From Streptosporangiaceae bacterium (GTDB lineage: Bacteria; Actinomycetota; Actinomycetes; Streptosporangiales; Streptosporangiaceae), in contig JAFAZE010000094.1 in assembly GCA_019239975.1 (NCBI GenBank), forward strand, positions 1 through 39,998: 39,998 nt of DNA. The letters run 5' to 3'. The notes beneath the pieces are model-generated. The model ran no database searches. It had not been told where the DNA came from and worked only from the letters and a program-made list of their open reading frames with translations. The translations under genes were made by a program, and so were the position numbers. Positions 1 through 18,319 of the stretch are shown piece by piece. How positions within the stretch are numbered: the stretch's first letter is position 1; each line of letters begins with the position of its first letter.

Positions 1-724
<724 letters not shown>

Positions 725-725
<1 letters not shown>

Positions 726-1078
726 TAGCGGGTCCCTCCCTCGGTGTCGTCGGAGACTATGACCGTGATGTGGCTCGTGCGCTTGTTGATCCGGTAGCCG
801 CGGCCCTGCGCGCGCGGCCGGAAGCGCGGGAGCGTCGGTCCCTCGTCGACCCACGCCCGGCGCACCCAGAGCATGCCCCGGTCGCCGCGCCCGCCTGTCG
901 CGTCCGCGTTGGCGATCGCGCTGGCGAGCACCTTGCCGACCGGGTCGCTGGCGGCCTGCGGCGCGAACTCGAGTACCGCCCGCGCCTCCTCGGCGGGCAG
1001 CCCGCGGATCAGGTCCACCACACGGCGGGCCTTGCGTGGCGTGACGCGTACATACCGCGCCATGGCCCTGGCTTCCAT
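725..1078 (-). CDS. rplV: 50S ribosomal protein L22
   Basis: L22 is a 23S rRNA-binding protein whose beta-hairpin lines the peptide exit tunnel. The 117-residue product begins [19 protein letters not shown] and contains the hairpin segment [21 protein letters not shown]. The reading frame stays open upstream, but the ATG at 1078 was chosen because GAGAGGGAAC lies directly before it and the family starts just ahead of the [12 protein letters not shown] motif. An alternative ATG lies at 1063. It sits between rpsS and rpsC in the S10 operon and overlaps the rpsC start by one base. Confidence 0.93.
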
Positions 1079-1112
1079 CAGTTCCCTCTCAACAGGTTCA
1101 ACGGGGGCGGCC

Positions 1113-1391
1113 CTAGCGCCGACTGCGCCGGTCGTCCTTGACATGGCTGCGGAAGGTCCGCGTGGGCGCGAACTCGCCGAGCTTGTGTCCCACCATCGAC
1201 TCGGTGATGAACACCGGGATGTGCTTCCTGCCGTCATGCACGGCGATGGTGTGACCCAGCATCGCCGGCACGATCATGGACCGGCGGGACCACGTCCTGA
1301 TGACGGTCTTGGTTCCCCTCTCGTTCTGCACGTCCACCTTCTTCATCAGGTGGTCGTCGACGAAGGGGCCCTTCTTGAGGCTACGAGGCAT
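1113..1391 (-). CDS. rpsS: 30S ribosomal protein S19
   Basis: S19 sits in the 30S head with S13 and contacts the A-site finger of the large subunit. The 92-residue product is full length and starts [15 protein letters not shown]. It carries the family block [19 protein letters not shown] and ends in a basic tail, [10 protein letters not shown]. The ATG start follows the rplB stop by 12 bases, so it is a co-transcribed member of the S10 operon. Nothing unusual was seen. Confidence 0.96.
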   Translation of the reverse strand: MPRSLKKGPFVDDHLMKKVDVQNERGTKTVIRTWSRRSMIVPAMLGHTIAVHDGRKHIPVFITESMVGHKLGEFAPTRTFRSHVKDDRRSRR

Positions 1392-1403
1392 CCTTGCTTG
1401 CTC

Positions 1404-2237
1404 CTACCGCTTGTTCCGGCCGCGGCGGCGGGTGATCAGCCGGTCGCTGGGCTTGTGCGCGCGCCGGGTCCGCCCCTCCGGCTTGCCCCACGGGCTGACC
1501 GGATGGCGGCCGCCGGAGCTCTTGCCCTCGCCGCCGCCGAGCGGGTGGTCGACCGGGTTCATGGCGACGCCGCGCACCTGCGGCCGCTTGCCCTTCCACC
1601 GGTTACGCCCGGCCTTGCCGAGCTTGATGTTGCCCTGCTCGGCGTTGCCCACCTCGCCGATGGTGGCACGGCAGCCCGCGTCGACCCGGCGGATCTCGCC
1701 GGACGGCATGCGCAGCTGCGCGTAGCCACCCTCCTTGGCGAGCAGCTGGACGCCGGACCCGGCGGACCGGGCGATCTTCGCGCCGCCGCCCGGGCGCAGC
1801 TCGATGGCATGCACGATCGTGCCGGTCGGGATGGACCGCAGCGGCATCGCGTTGCCGGCCTTGATGTCGGCGCCCGGCCCGCTCTCCACCCGGTCTCCCT
1901 GGGTCAGGCCCTGGGGGGCCAGGATGTACCGCTTCTCGCCGTCCGCGTAATGCAGCAGCGCGATCCTGGCGGTCCGGTTCGGGTCGTACTCGATGTGCGC
2001 GACCTTCGCCGGTACACCGTCCTTGTCGTGGCGGCGGAAGTCGATCAGGCGGTAGGCGCGCTTGTGCCCGCCGCCCTGATGCCGCGCGGTGACCCGCCCG
2101 TGGACGTTCCTGCCGCCCGCCGAGTGCAGCGGGCGCACCAGCGACTTCTCCGGCTCGTTCCGGGTGACCTCGGCGAAGTCCGAGCCGCTGGCGCCGCGCC
2201 GGCCCGGGGTGGTCGGCTTGTACTTACGGATAGCCAC
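1404..2237 (-). CDS. rplB: 50S ribosomal protein L2
   Basis: L2 is a large 23S rRNA-binding protein needed for subunit association and peptidyl-transferase function. The 277-residue length is normal. It begins (GTG) [15 protein letters not shown] and contains [20 protein letters not shown] and the C-terminal region [20 protein letters not shown], which includes the conserved histidine near the active centre. The GTG start lies ten bases after the rplW stop, consistent with operon expression. Confidence 0.96.
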   Translation of the reverse strand: MAIRKYKPTTPGRRGASGSDFAEVTRNEPEKSLVRPLHSAGGRNVHGRVTARHQGGGHKRAYRLIDFRRHDKDGVPAKVAHIEYDPNRTARIALLHYADGEKRYILAPQGLTQGDRVESGPGADIKAGNAMPLRSIPTGTIVHAIELRPGGGAKIARSAGSGVQLLAKEGGYAQLRMPSGEIRRVDAGCRATIGEVGNAEQGNIKLGKAGRNRWKGKRPQVRGVAMNPVDHPLGGGEGKSSGGRHPVSPWGKPEGRTRRAHKPSDRLITRRRGRNKR

Positions 2238-2247
2238 GTGCGTCTCC

Positions 2248-2550
2248 TTACCTGACCGGTCCGCCGAAGATGTCGATCCGGTCGCCCTCCGCGAGCGTCA
2301 CGATCGCGCGCTTGGTGTCCACCCGCTTGCCCCAGCCATGCCGGGTCCGCCTGCGCTTCCCCTGCCGGTTGAGGGTGTTCACGCCGGTCACCTTGACCCG
2401 GAACACCTCCTCGATGGCCTGCCGGATCTGGGTCTTGTTCGCGCCGGGCGCGACGATGAAGGTGTACTTGCCCTCGTCGAGCAGCCCGTAGCTCTTCTCC
2501 GACACCACCGGCCGCAGCAGGATGTCCCGCGGGTTGTTTTCCCTGCTCAC
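2248..2550 (-). CDS. rplW: 50S ribosomal protein L23
   Basis: L23 lies at the exit of the peptide tunnel and docks trigger factor and signal recognition particle. The 100-residue product begins (GTG) [20 protein letters not shown] and contains the family block [20 protein letters not shown]. The frame is open far upstream across rplD. The GTG at 2550 was chosen because it fits the family N-terminus and overlaps the rplD stop in a GTGA arrangement, which indicates translational coupling. Confidence 0.94.
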   Translation of the reverse strand: MSRENNPRDILLRPVVSEKSYGLLDEGKYTFIVAPGANKTQIRQAIEEVFRVKVTGVNTLNRQGKRRRTRHGWGKRVDTKRAIVTLAEGDRIDIFGGPVR

Positions 2551-3188
2551 TGGTCCGCACCTCTCCTGTTGAGGAACGAGCTGAGCGCGGCCTCGGTGAA
2601 GACCACGTGGTCGCTGGCGAGCACGTCGTACGTGTTCAGCTGGCTCTCGGCGAGCACCTGGACCGCGGGCACGTTGCGCAGCGACTTCCAGGTCACCTCG
2701 TCGTCGTGCTGGGCGATCACAAGCACCCGGCGCCAGGCGCCCTCGGTCAGCCGGCTCAGGACGGCCATCGCGTCCTTCGTCTTCGGCACGTCGCCCTCGA
2801 CGAATGTGCTGACGACCTGCACCCGCCCGCTGGCGAGCCGGTCGGACAGGGCGCCGTTGAGCGCGGCCGCCTTCATCTTCTTCGGGGTCCGCTGGGTGTA
2901 GGAACGCGGAACAGGCCCGTGGACGGTGCCGCCGCCGGTGTACTGCGGGGCACGCACCGAGCCCTGCCGGGCGCGGCCGGTGCCCTTCTGCCGGTACGGC
3001 TTCTTGCCGCCACCGCGGACCATGCCGCGGGTCCTCGTCGCGTGCGTGCCCTGGCGGGCGGCGGCCTGCTGCGCCACCACCACCTGGTGGATCAGGGGGA
3101 TGTTCACCTTCGCCGCGAAGATCGCGTCCGGGAGCTCCACCGTGCCGGCGGCCTCGCCGGACGGCGAGACGATGCTGACCTCTGTCAC
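2547..3188 (-). CDS. rplD: 50S ribosomal protein L4
   Basis: L4 binds 23S rRNA and its extended loop lines the exit tunnel. In enterobacteria it also represses the S10 operon; this is not established for actinobacteria. The 213-residue product begins (GTG) [20 protein letters not shown] and carries the tunnel-loop sequence [20 protein letters not shown]. The GTG start overlaps the rplC TGA stop by four bases (GTGA), and its own stop overlaps the rplW start, so rplC, rplD and rplW form a chain of overlapping genes. Confidence 0.95.
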   Translation of the reverse strand: MTEVSIVSPSGEAAGTVELPDAIFAAKVNIPLIHQVVVAQQAAARQGTHATRTRGMVRGGGKKPYRQKGTGRARQGSVRAPQYTGGGTVHGPVPRSYTQRTPKKMKAAALNGALSDRLASGRVQVVSTFVEGDVPKTKDAMAVLSRLTEGAWRRVLVIAQHDDEVTWKSLRNVPAVQVLAESQLNTYDVLASDHVVFTEAALSSFLNRRGADQ

Positions 3189-3829
3189 TGGGCACCCCCT
3201 CGTACCGCCGGGCGCACGAGGACGAGCCCGCCGGCCGGCCCCGGCACCGCGCCCTTGATCAGGAGCAGGTTCTTGTCGTTGTCGACGGAGTGCACGGTGA
3301 GGCTCTGCACGGTGGTCCGCACGGCGCCCATCCGGCCCGCCATCCGCAGGCCCTTGAAGACCCGGCCCGGTGTCGCGCAGCCGCCGATCGAGCCAGGCGC
3401 GCGGTGCTTGCGCTGCGTGCCGTGCGACGAGCTGAGGCCGCGAAAGCCGTGCCGCTTCATGACGCCCGCGGTGCCCTTGCCCTTGGACCGGCCGGTCACG
3501 TCGACCCGCTGCCCGGCCTCGAACACCCCGGCCGTGACCTCCTGGCCGAGCTGGTACTCGGACGCGTCGTCGGTGCGCAGCTCGGCGAGGTACCTGCGCG
3601 GCGTCACGCCGGCGCGCTCGAACACGCCGCCGGCCGGCTTGGTCACCTTGCGGGGGTCGATCTCCCCGAAACCAAGCTGGACGGCGGCGTACCCGTCACT
3701 GTCCGGCGTGCGCACGGCGGTGACCACGCACGGCCCCGCCTGCACGACCGTGACCGGCACCACCTGCCCGGCCTCGTCGAAGACCTGGGTCATGCCAAGC
3801 TTGGTGCCCAGGATCCCTGTCATTCCCAT
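3185..3829 (-). CDS. rplC: 50S ribosomal protein L3
   Basis: L3 is an early-assembly 23S rRNA-binding protein whose loop reaches toward the peptidyl-transferase centre. The 214-residue product begins [20 protein letters not shown] and contains the family signature [20 protein letters not shown]. Two ATG codons lie two codons apart (3829 and 3823). The first was preferred because it is nearer to a GAGGA ribosome-binding site about ten bases away. The gene follows rpsJ after 13 bases. Confidence 0.95.
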   Translation of the reverse strand: MGMTGILGTKLGMTQVFDEAGQVVPVTVVQAGPCVVTAVRTPDSDGYAAVQLGFGEIDPRKVTKPAGGVFERAGVTPRRYLAELRTDDASEYQLGQEVTAGVFEAGQRVDVTGRSKGKGTAGVMKRHGFRGLSSSHGTQRKHRAPGSIGGCATPGRVFKGLRMAGRMGAVRTTVQSLTVHSVDNDKNLLLIKGAVPGPAGGLVLVRPAVRGGAQ

Positions 3830-3842
3830 GATCGGTGCGTCC

Positions 3843-4151
3843 TCAGAGCTTGATCTCGATGTCGACGCCTGCGGGCAGGTCGAGCCGCATCAGCGAGTCG
3901 ACCGTCTTCGGCGTCGGGTCGATGATGTCGATCAGGCGCTTGTGCGTCCGCATCTCAAAGTGCTCGCGCGAGTCCTTGTACTTGTGCGGCGAGCGGATGA
4001 CGCAGTACACGTTCTTCTCGGTAGGCAGCGGCACGGGTCCGGCGACACGCGCGCCGGTACGGGTCACCGTGTCGACGATCTTGCGCGCCGAGCTGTCGAT
4101 GACCTCGTGGTCATATGCCTTGAGCCGGATGCGGATCTTCTGTCCCGCCAT
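3843..4151 (-). CDS. rpsJ: 30S ribosomal protein S10
   Basis: S10 (NusE) is a 30S head protein and also links NusG/NusB to transcription antitermination. The 102-residue product starts [20 protein letters not shown] and carries the central motif [20 protein letters not shown] and the end block [20 protein letters not shown]. It is the first gene of the S10 operon here. It lies 111 bases downstream of tuf, separated from it by a strong hairpin. No clear promoter was found in the short gap, so transcription may be partly read-through. Confidence 0.96.
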   Translation of the reverse strand: MAGQKIRIRLKAYDHEVIDSSARKIVDTVTRTGARVAGPVPLPTEKNVYCVIRSPHKYKDSREHFEMRTHKRLIDIIDPTPKTVDSLMRLDLPAGVDIEIKL

Positions 4152-4217
4152 TGTGGCCTCGGTTCCCTCTGCTTCTTCTTCGCGAGCCGCTGTCTGGTCT
4201 GTTGCTGATGACGTGGT

Positions 4218-4252
4218 GCGGCGGCCGGGGCTTTGACGGCCCCGGCCGCCGC
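4218..4252 (-). terminator. Strong hairpin after tuf
   Basis: A perfect 14-base-pair inverted repeat (GCGGCGGCCGGGGC on one arm) with a seven-base loop lies ten bases after the tuf stop and 66 bases before the rpsJ start. There is no T-run behind it, so it is a candidate terminator or attenuator of the GC-rich actinobacterial type rather than a classical intrinsic terminator. It may set the EF-Tu to S10-operon expression ratio. Confidence 0.6.
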
Positions 4253-4262
4253 GACGGCCGTG

Positions 4263-5456
<1,194 letters not shown>

Positions 5457-5480
5457 TGGTATCTCCTCGTTGCGATCCGC

Positions 5481-5494
5481 CCCACCGCGGTGGG
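5481..5494 (-). promoter_or_regulatory. Palindrome in the tuf leader
   Basis: The 109-base gap between fusA and tuf contains a perfect 14-base palindrome, CCCACCGCGGTGGG, about 25 bases before the tuf GTG. A second short stem (GGCGC/GCGCC) lies beside it. It could be an RNA hairpin limiting or uncoupling tuf expression from fusA. No promoter consensus was evident. The function is inferred. Confidence 0.3.
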
Positions 5495-5565
5495 TCTGGC
5501 GGCGCTCCCGCGCCGTGATTACTTACTTGCTGCTGCCTCCGCGCCCGGCCGCGCGCCGTGCGCTC

Positions 5566-7662
5566 TCACTCACCGCGCGCCTTGGCGATGATCTCCCTGG
5601 CGATGCTCGGCGGTACCTCGGCATAGGAGTCGAACTGCATGGTGTAGTCCGCCCTGCCCTGGGTGCGACTCCGCAGGTCCCCCACGTAACCGAACATCTC
5701 GGCCAGCGGGACGTGCGCCTTGATGATCCGGACGCCGGAGCGCTCCTCCATCGCCTGGATCTGGCCCCGCCGGCTGTTCAGGTCACCGATGACGTCGCCC
5801 ATGTACTCGTCGGGAGTCCTGACCTCGACGGCCATGATCGGCTCCAGCAGCACCGGGCCGGCCTGCGCCGCGGCCTTCTTGAAGGCCATGGAGCCCGCGA
5901 TCTTGAAGGCGAGCTCGGACGAGTCCACCTCATGGTAGGCGCCGTCGGTGAGCGTGACCTTCACGTCGACGATCGGGTAGCCGGCGAGGACACCGAACTC
6001 GGCGGCCTCCTGGCAGCCCGCGTCGACCGACGGGATGTACTCCCGCGGGATACGGCCGCCGGTCACCTTGTTCTCGAACTCGTAGCCACCGCCGTCGCCG
6101 CCGGTCGGCTCCAGGTTGATGATCACACGCCCGTACTGGCCGGACCCGCCGGTCTGCTTCTTGTGCGTGTACTCGACCTTCTCGATCTTTTTGGTCACGG
6201 TCTCCCGGTAGGCGACCTGCGGGCGGCCGATGTTGGCCTCGACCCTGAACTCGCGCCGCATGCGGTCGACCAGCACCTCCAGGTGCAGCTCGCCCATGCC
6301 CGCGATGATCGTCTGGCCGGTCTCCTCGTCGGTCCGCACCTGGAAGGTCGGGTCCTCCTCGGCGAGGCGCTGGATCGCGGTGCCGAGCTTCTCCTGGTCG
6401 CTCTTGGTCTTCGGCTCGACCGCGACGTGGATGACCGGCGCCGGGAACGTCATCGACTCGAGGATCACCGGCGCGTCCTGGGCGCACAGCGTGTCCCCGG
6501 TCGTGGTGTCCTTCAGGCCCATGACGGCGACGATCTGCCCGGCGGTGGCGGACGAGCGCTCCTCGCGCTTGTTCGCGTGCATCTGGTAGATCTTGCCGAT
6601 CCGCTCCTTCCGGCCCTTGATCGAGTTCAGCACGGAGCTGCCGCTCTCGACGGTGCCGGAGTAGACCCGGATGTAGGTGAGCTTGCCCAGGTGCTGGTCC
6701 GCCATGATCTTGAAGGCCAGGGCGGAGAACGGCTCGCGCGGGTCGGCGTTCCGCTCGATCACCGTGTCCTCGGCGTTCACGGCGTGCCCCTGGATCGACG
6801 GGATGTCGAGCGGGCTGGGCAGGTACGCGACGATCGCGTCGAGCATCGGCTGCACGCCCTTGTTCTTGAACGCGCTGCCGCACAGCACGGGGGTGAGCGC
6901 GCTGGCGATCGTCGCCCGCCGGATGGCGTCGACGAGCTGCTTCTCGCTGGGCTCGATGCCCTCGAGGTACAGCTCGGTCATCTCCTCGTCGTTCTCCGCG
7001 ATCGTCTCGAGCAGCTTGTCGCGCCACTCGCGGGCCGCCTCGAGGTGGTCGGCGGGGATGTCCGTCTCGTCGTACTTGTCGCCCTTGCCCTCGGTCTGCC
7101 AGAGCAGGGCGCGCATCCGGACGAGGTCGATCACGCCGCGGAAGTCCGACTCGACGCCCCACGGCAGCTGGATGACCAGCGGGGTGGCGCCGAGCCTCTC
7201 GGTGATCATGTCCACGCAGCGGTGGAACTCGGCACCGACCCGGTCCATCTTGTTCACGAAACAGATCCGCGGCACGCCGTAACGGTCGGCCTGGCGCCAG
7301 ACCGTCTCGGACTGCGGCTCCACGCCGGCGACCGCGTCGAACACGGCCACCGCGCCGTCGAGCACCCGCAGCGAGCGCTCGACCTCCACGGTGAAGTCCA
7401 CGTGCCCGGGCGTGTCGATGATGTTGATCGTGTGGTCACGCCAGCTCGTGGTGGTCGCGGCTGAGGTGATGGTGATGCCGCGCTCCTGTTCCTGCTCCAT
7501 CCAGTCCATGGTGGCCGCGCCCTCATGGACCTCACCGATCTTGTAGTTGATGCCGGTGTAGAACAGGATGCGCTCTGTCGTCGTCGTCTTGCCCGCGTCG
7601 ATGTGCGCCATGATCCCGATGTTGCGGACCCTGGCGAGGTCTACGGCGGTCTGGGTGGCCAC
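5566..7662 (-). CDS. fusA: Elongation factor G
   Basis: EF-G is the GTPase driving ribosomal translocation and, with RRF, recycling. The 698-residue product begins (GTG) [20 protein letters not shown]. It shows the P-loop AHIDAGKT (19-26), the switch region [19 protein letters not shown] and the NKMDR motif. Domains II-V follow, including the domain IV motif [15 protein letters not shown]. Length and domain order are those of the housekeeping bacterial protein, not of tetracycline-protection paralogues. It lies 41 bases after rpsG. Confidence 0.97.
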   Translation of the reverse strand: MATQTAVDLARVRNIGIMAHIDAGKTTTTERILFYTGINYKIGEVHEGAATMDWMEQEQERGITITSAATTTSWRDHTINIIDTPGHVDFTVEVERSLRVLDGAVAVFDAVAGVEPQSETVWRQADRYGVPRICFVNKMDRVGAEFHRCVDMITERLGATPLVIQLPWGVESDFRGVIDLVRMRALLWQTEGKGDKYDETDIPADHLEAAREWRDKLLETIAENDEEMTELYLEGIEPSEKQLVDAIRRATIASALTPVLCGSAFKNKGVQPMLDAIVAYLPSPLDIPSIQGHAVNAEDTVIERNADPREPFSALAFKIMADQHLGKLTYIRVYSGTVESGSSVLNSIKGRKERIGKIYQMHANKREERSSATAGQIVAVMGLKDTTTGDTLCAQDAPVILESMTFPAPVIHVAVEPKTKSDQEKLGTAIQRLAEEDPTFQVRTDEETGQTIIAGMGELHLEVLVDRMRREFRVEANIGRPQVAYRETVTKKIEKVEYTHKKQTGGSGQYGRVIINLEPTGGDGGGYEFENKVTGGRIPREYIPSVDAGCQEAAEFGVLAGYPIVDVKVTLTDGAYHEVDSSELAFKIAGSMAFKKAAAQAGPVLLEPIMAVEVRTPDEYMGDVIGDLNSRRGQIQAMEERSGVRIIKAHVPLAEMFGYVGDLRSRTQGRADYTMQFDSYAEVPPSIAREIIAKARGE

Positions 7663-7703
7663 GTTAAGCGTCCTTAGTTCTCGTTCTCGTACGTTCTGGT
7701 CGG

Positions 7704-8174
7704 TTACCAGCGATAGTGGGCGAACGCCTTGTTCGACTCCGCCATCTTGTGCGTGTCCTCGCGGCGCTTGACGCTGGCACCAAGCCCGTTGCTCGCGTCG
7801 AGCAGCTCGTTCATCAGCCGCTCGGTCATCGTCTTCTCACGGCGCTGCCGCGCGTAGGTCACGATCCAGCGCAGCGCCAGCGTGGTGCTGCGCGAGGCGC
7901 GCACCTCGACCGGCACCTGGTACGTCGCGCCGCCGACCCGGCGGGAGCGGACCTCGAGCGTGGGCTTCACGTTGTCGAGCGCGCGCTTGAGGGTGACCAC
8001 CGGGTCGTTGCCGTTCTTCTCGCGGCAGCCCTCGAGCGCCCCGTACACGACCCGCTCGGCGAGCGACCGCTTGCCGGCCCTGAGCACCTTGTTGGCGAGC
8101 GCGGTGACCAGCGGCGAGCCGTAGACCGGATCGGTGACAAGCTGCCGCTTCGTCGCGGGACCCTTGCGCGGCAT
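7704..8174 (-). CDS. rpsG: 30S ribosomal protein S7
   Basis: S7 nucleates assembly of the 30S head and lies by the mRNA exit and E site. The 156-residue product begins [20 protein letters not shown] and contains [20 protein letters not shown] and the end block [17 protein letters not shown]. The frame is open upstream through rpsL. The ATG at 8174 fits the family N-terminus and leaves a single base after the rpsL stop. Confidence 0.96.
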   Translation of the reverse strand: MPRKGPATKRQLVTDPVYGSPLVTALANKVLRAGKRSLAERVVYGALEGCREKNGNDPVVTLKRALDNVKPTLEVRSRRVGGATYQVPVEVRASRSTTLALRWIVTYARQRREKTMTERLMNELLDASNGLGASVKRREDTHKMAESNKAFAHYRW

Positions 8175-8175
8175 G

Positions 8176-8550
8176 TCAGCTCTTCTCCTTCTTCGCGCCG
8201 TACCGGCTCCGTGCCTGCTTGCGGTTGCGGACCCCCTGGGTGTCCAGCGAGCCGCGGATGATCTTGTAACGAACACCGGGCAGGTCGCGGACACGGCCAC
8301 CGCGGACCAGCACGATGGAGTGCTCCTGGAGGTTGTGCCCGACTCCCGGTATGTAGGCGGTGACCTCGATCTGGCTGGTCAGCCTGACCCTCGCGACCTT
8401 GCGCAGCGCGGAATTCGGCTTCTTCGGCGTGGTCGTGTAGACACGCGTGCACACACCCCGGCGCTGCGGGCTCTGCCTGAGCGCCGGCGTCTTGTTCTTC
8501 GACACCTTGTCCTGGCGGCCCTTGCGGACCAGCTGCTGGATCGTGGGCAA
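8176..8550 (-). CDS. rpsL: 30S ribosomal protein S12 carrying Arg88
   Basis: S12 sits at the decoding centre and controls accuracy; it is the classic streptomycin-resistance locus. The 124-residue product begins (TTG) [19 protein letters not shown]. Lys43 in [11 protein letters not shown] is the sensitive-type residue. Residue 88, normally Lys in GGRVKDLPGVRY, is Arg here (codon CGC in [12 protein letters not shown]). K88R is a well-known streptomycin-resistance substitution in mycobacteria and an activator of secondary metabolism in Streptomyces. Residue 70 is Val where E. coli and M. tuberculosis have Glu (IPGVGHNLQ). The gene heads the rpsL-rpsG-fusA-tuf unit. Confidence 0.96.
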   Translation of the reverse strand: MPTIQQLVRKGRQDKVSKNKTPALRQSPQRRGVCTRVYTTTPKKPNSALRKVARVRLTSQIEVTAYIPGVGHNLQEHSIVLVRGGRVRDLPGVRYKIIRGSLDTQGVRNRKQARSRYGAKKEKS

Positions 8551-8833
8551 CCGAGTCTCCGTCTTTCCTGTCGTTTGCTACCTGTCACGGACGCGGGCCA
8601 GCCGGTTCCCCGTCTTAACCCGTCCGTCTGACCTGCGGATTCCTATCTTCGACCGACCCCCGAGGTCGGGCGTGTCGCCGTGACCGGGACTCAGCAGTCT
8701 CCCCATGACTGGAGGGACTGCGAAGGAAGGAGAACCACTCGGCCAGTTCCGGCCGCCCGACCCTACTCCGGAGAGCGGATCGTTGCCGCCTGCTGGCACA
8801 CGGGTACCCGCACGGTCACGGGCACGAATGTAA

Positions 8834-8861
8834 AAGGTACCACCCGCGACCGGTAGAGCAA
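8834..8861 (-). promoter_or_regulatory. Possible promoter of the rpsL operon
   Basis: On the minus strand TTGCTC and TACCTT are separated by 16 bases within the only AT-richer patch of the rpoC-rpsL gap. The fit to sigma-70-type consensus is moderate. It would give a leader of roughly 280 bases before the TTG start of rpsL. Other weak matches lie nearby, so the exact site is uncertain. Confidence 0.35.
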
Positions 8862-8967
8862 AATCCAATCCGGCAATATTCCCACCGCTCCGCCGGCCTT
8901 CGAGGCCACCGGGCGTCTCTCAGCACGCCATTCGGGCTCGCGCCGATCCGGGCAAAACGGGCAGCCA

Positions 8968-9022
8968 TCATGATCGCGGAAACGGCAGTGCCGCATACGG
9001 CCCGTAATCACCGTGATCATGA
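8968..9022 (-). repeat. CATGATC-armed inverted repeat
   Basis: Arms TCATGATCGCGG (8968-8979) and CCGTGATCATGA (9011-9022) pair over 12 bases with one G-T pair. They enclose a 31-base segment that contains the smaller inverted repeat GGCAGTGCC. The arm sequence recurs in the hairpin at 18368-18420 and at 30895-30904, always outside genes, which suggests a dispersed intergenic element. Confidence 0.5.
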
Positions 9023-9168
9023 GCTCTGGTGCTGGGGTGGCTGAAGGTATCGGCGCGAGGCTGTTTCCGGTGGGGCTGGCGCCGCCAAGTGGCGCCGACA
9101 CGCCGAAGAGCGGGTTCGCGGGCCGGGATACCACCGATCGTTCCGTAAAACTTTGGGGCGGACACCCG

Positions 9169-9201
9169 GGCGGGCGGCCAGCTTGGAGCCGGCCGCCCGC
9201 C
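9169..9201 (-). terminator. Terminator hairpin of rpoBC
   Basis: An 11-base-pair perfect stem (GGCGGGCGGCC on the plus strand) with an 11-base loop begins 13 bases after the rpoC stop. About 14 bases beyond the hairpin, in the direction of transcription, is a short T-containing run (AGTTTTAC). It is a likely terminator closing the rpoBC operon. Confidence 0.65.
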
Positions 9202-9214
9202 ACGGGCTTGCCTC

Positions 9215-13087
<3,873 letters not shown>

Positions 13088-13108
13088 TGTTGTAATTCCC
13101 CCTTCGGA

Positions 13109-16579
<3,471 letters not shown>

Positions 16580-16697
16580 CAGGGGTCCTTCCGAACTTGT
16601 CGCGGAACTATCACCGCACGCACGCCAAACGCCCCGCGGCAAGACCCCCATAGGCGCGAGGTGAGACCGAGGACGTTAGAGTGCAGCGCAAATGGTC

Positions 16698-16727
16698 AGT
16701 GTAGCCAGCAGCTGCACTGCTTGTCAA
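16698..16727 (-). promoter_or_regulatory. Promoter of rpoBC
   Basis: On the minus strand a perfect TTGACA (-35) and TACACT (-10) are separated by 18 bases. Expected transcription start is near 16691, giving a leader of about 110 bases before the TTG start of rpoB. It is the strongest housekeeping-sigma match in the window. It lies downstream of the rplL terminator, so rpoBC has its own promoter. Confidence 0.75.
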
Positions 16728-16904
16728 CGGTACGCCAATATGAGGTTCACCTTGCTCCGCAGCATCCCTCTTCGGGAGCCAAACGTCAAGCGCAAACCGC
16801 CCACTTCGGACTGGTTGACCGCGTGACAGATACCACATGCTTGCGATGTGTAGTGAGTAACGCTGCTGGGTAGGACGTTTATTCCGGCCTGAAGCAAGAC
16901 GTGG

Positions 16905-16940
16905 CGAAGGCGCCGCCGGGGGTGCCCGGCGGCGCCTTCG
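16905..16940 (-). terminator. Terminator of rplJL
   Basis: A perfect 16-base-pair stem (CGAAGGCGCCGCCGGG) with a four-base loop starts 12 bases after the rplL stop. The stem is very GC-rich and lacks a long T-run. It separates rplJL from the rpoBC promoter. The remainder of the 373-base rplL-rpoB gap holds the promoter at 16698-16727, the rpoB leader and no recognisable gene. Confidence 0.7.
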
Positions 16941-16952
16941 GCGCTCGTGGTC

Positions 16953-17345
16953 TTACCTGACCGTGACCGTGGCGCCGGCGCCCTCCAGGGCGCCCCTGGC
17001 CTTGTCCGCGGCCTCCTTGTTGACCTTCTCCAGCACCGTCTTGGGCGCGCCGTCCACCAGGTCCTTCGCCTCCTTGAGGCCGAGGCTGGTCAGCGAGCGC
17101 ACCTCCTTGATGACCTGGATCTTCTTGTCACCGGCGGCCTCGAGGATGACGTCGAACTCGTCCTGCTCCTCGGCCTGCTCGGCCTCGCCGCCGCCGGTGC
17201 CGGCGGCCGCCGGAGCGGCGACCGCGACCGGGGCCGCGGCCTTCACGTCGAACGTGTCCTCGAACTGCTTCACGAACTCCGAGAGCTCGAGGAGCGTCAT
17301 CTCCTTGAACGCGTCAAGCAACTCGGCAGTGCTGAGCTTCGCCAT
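16953..17345 (-). CDS. rplL: 50S ribosomal protein L7/L12
   Basis: L7/L12 forms the flexible stalk that recruits and stimulates translational GTPases. The 130-residue product begins [20 protein letters not shown] (dimerisation domain). An Ala/Gly/Glu-rich hinge follows at about residues 38-62. The C-terminal domain starts [18 protein letters not shown] and includes [18 protein letters not shown]. The frame is open upstream, but the ATG at 17345 matches the family. It lies 25 bases after rplJ. Confidence 0.96.
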   Translation of the reverse strand: MAKLSTAELLDAFKEMTLLELSEFVKQFEDTFDVKAAAPVAVAAPAAAGTGGGEAEQAEEQDEFDVILEAAGDKKIQVIKEVRSLTSLGLKEAKDLVDGAPKTVLEKVNKEAADKARGALEGAGATVTVR

Positions 17346-17370
17346 GATGGTTCCTCTGTTCCTTCGTTCC

Positions 17371-18015
17371 TTAATCCTGGGTCGTGCTGTCGTCCGCGGC
17401 GGCCGCGGCGCCGGCGGTGTCCGCGGCGCCATCCACGGCGGCCGGGCCTTCCGCGGAGCCGTCCGCGGCAGCGGAGCCGTCCGCGGCAGCGGAGCCGCCG
17501 GCCGCCTGCTTGGCCCGCAGCGCGTCCGCGAGCGCGGCCATCTGGGCCGGCAGCGCATTGAACGCCGCCGCCGCGCCCGACAGCGACGCCTTCATGGCAC
17601 CGGCCAGCTTGGCGAGCAGCACCTCACGCGGCTCGAGATCGGCGAGCCTGACGATCTCGTCCGCCGTCAGCGCCTTGCCGTCGAGCACGCCGCCCTTGAT
17701 CACGAGCAGCGGGTGGGCCCTGGAGAAGTCACGCAGGCCCTTGGCGGCCTGGGCGACGTCCCCGTCGACGAACGCGATCGCGGACGGACCGGTCAGCAGC
17801 TGGGAAAGCTGGTCCGCCAGGCCCGCGTCGGTAACCGCGATCTTGGTGAGCGTGTTCTTCACGACGGCGAACGTGGCGTTGCCCGCCAGCGCGCCGCGCA
17901 GCTCGGACATCTGGGCCACGGTCAGCCCGCGGTACTCGGTCAGCACCGCGCCGCTCGAGTCCCGGAACCGGTCGGTGAGCTCTGCGACCGCCGCCACCTT
18001 CTCGGCGTTGGCCAT
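17371..18015 (-). CDS. rplJ: 50S ribosomal protein L10 with long Ala/Asp tail
   Basis: L10 anchors the L7/L12 stalk to 23S rRNA and, in studied bacteria, represses its own operon by binding the mRNA leader. The 214-residue product begins [20 protein letters not shown] and contains [16 protein letters not shown] and KNTLTKIAV. It is longer than the usual 165-180 residues. From about residue 177 it ends in an Ala/Asp/Gly/Ser tail in which AADGS is repeated, encoded by an 18-base tandem repeat near 17460-17500. The ATG at 18015 has an AGGAGAGGAGG tract just upstream. Confidence 0.95.
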   Translation of the reverse strand: MANAEKVAAVAELTDRFRDSSGAVLTEYRGLTVAQMSELRGALAGNATFAVVKNTLTKIAVTDAGLADQLSQLLTGPSAIAFVDGDVAQAAKGLRDFSRAHPLLVIKGGVLDGKALTADEIVRLADLEPREVLLAKLAGAMKASLSGAAAAFNALPAQMAALADALRAKQAAGGSAAADGSAAADGSAEGPAAVDGAADTAGAAAAADDSTTQD

Positions 18016-18319
18016 GAGCCTCCTCTCCTCTGCAGTGTTTCCCGCTCGCCTCCGGGCGCTTTGCGCCCTTTTGGCTCGCGGGTATAGGAGCGCCTGGGAA
18101 ACACGAACGCCCCGGCGCGCGGCGCACGGGGCGTTGACCATCCAGACCCTAGTCACGGCGGCGGGCTAACCGCGGCCGCATCAGGAGAGGCGGTGCTTGC
18201 TCTCGGTCACCTGCGCGGGATGTCCGTCCGCGGCGGCCCGGGATCACCCGCGCCGCCGCCGGAGCCTTCGGCCGGCACGTTTCTCCGCGCCAGCATCCAG
18301 CGGTCTTCGGCGCTTCCAG
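18016..18319 (-). promoter_or_regulatory. rplJ mRNA leader
   Basis: The stretch between the rplJL promoter and the rplJ start is about 300 bases and has no plausible gene. It contains an eight-base-pair stem AACGCCCC/GGGGCGTT (about 18106-18135) and a small GGGCGC-AAA-GCGCCC hairpin (about 18054-18068). The position matches that of the L10 leader through which L10-L12 represses its own mRNA. No detailed match to a leader model could be tested. Confidence 0.45.

Larger units (their letters stand above)
8551..9214 (-). other. Non-coding interval between rpoC and rpsL
   Basis: This 664-base gap separates the rpoBC and rpsL units. It holds the rpoC terminator hairpin (9169-9201), a CATGATC-armed inverted repeat (8968-9022), a promoter-like site (8834-8861) and about 280 bases of apparent rpsL leader. 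The leader contains a short CCGACC/GGTCGG hairpin near 8650. Open frames exist on both strands but resemble no protein and lack convincing ribosome-binding sites, so none was called. Confidence 0.6.

Noticed and set aside
5566..7662. Tetracycline-protection or fusidic-resistance EF-G paralogue
   Set aside because: The gene is in the conserved rpsG-fusA-tuf position and has normal EF-G length and motifs.
8578..8868. 96-codon frame upstream of rpsL
   Set aside because: No recognisable motif and no convincing ribosome-binding site. It overlaps the likely promoter and leader of rpsL.
9061..9100. GGCGCC-rich inverted repeat as an additional rpoC terminator
   Set aside because: Arms are short and interrupted, and a better hairpin lies directly after rpoC at 9169-9201.
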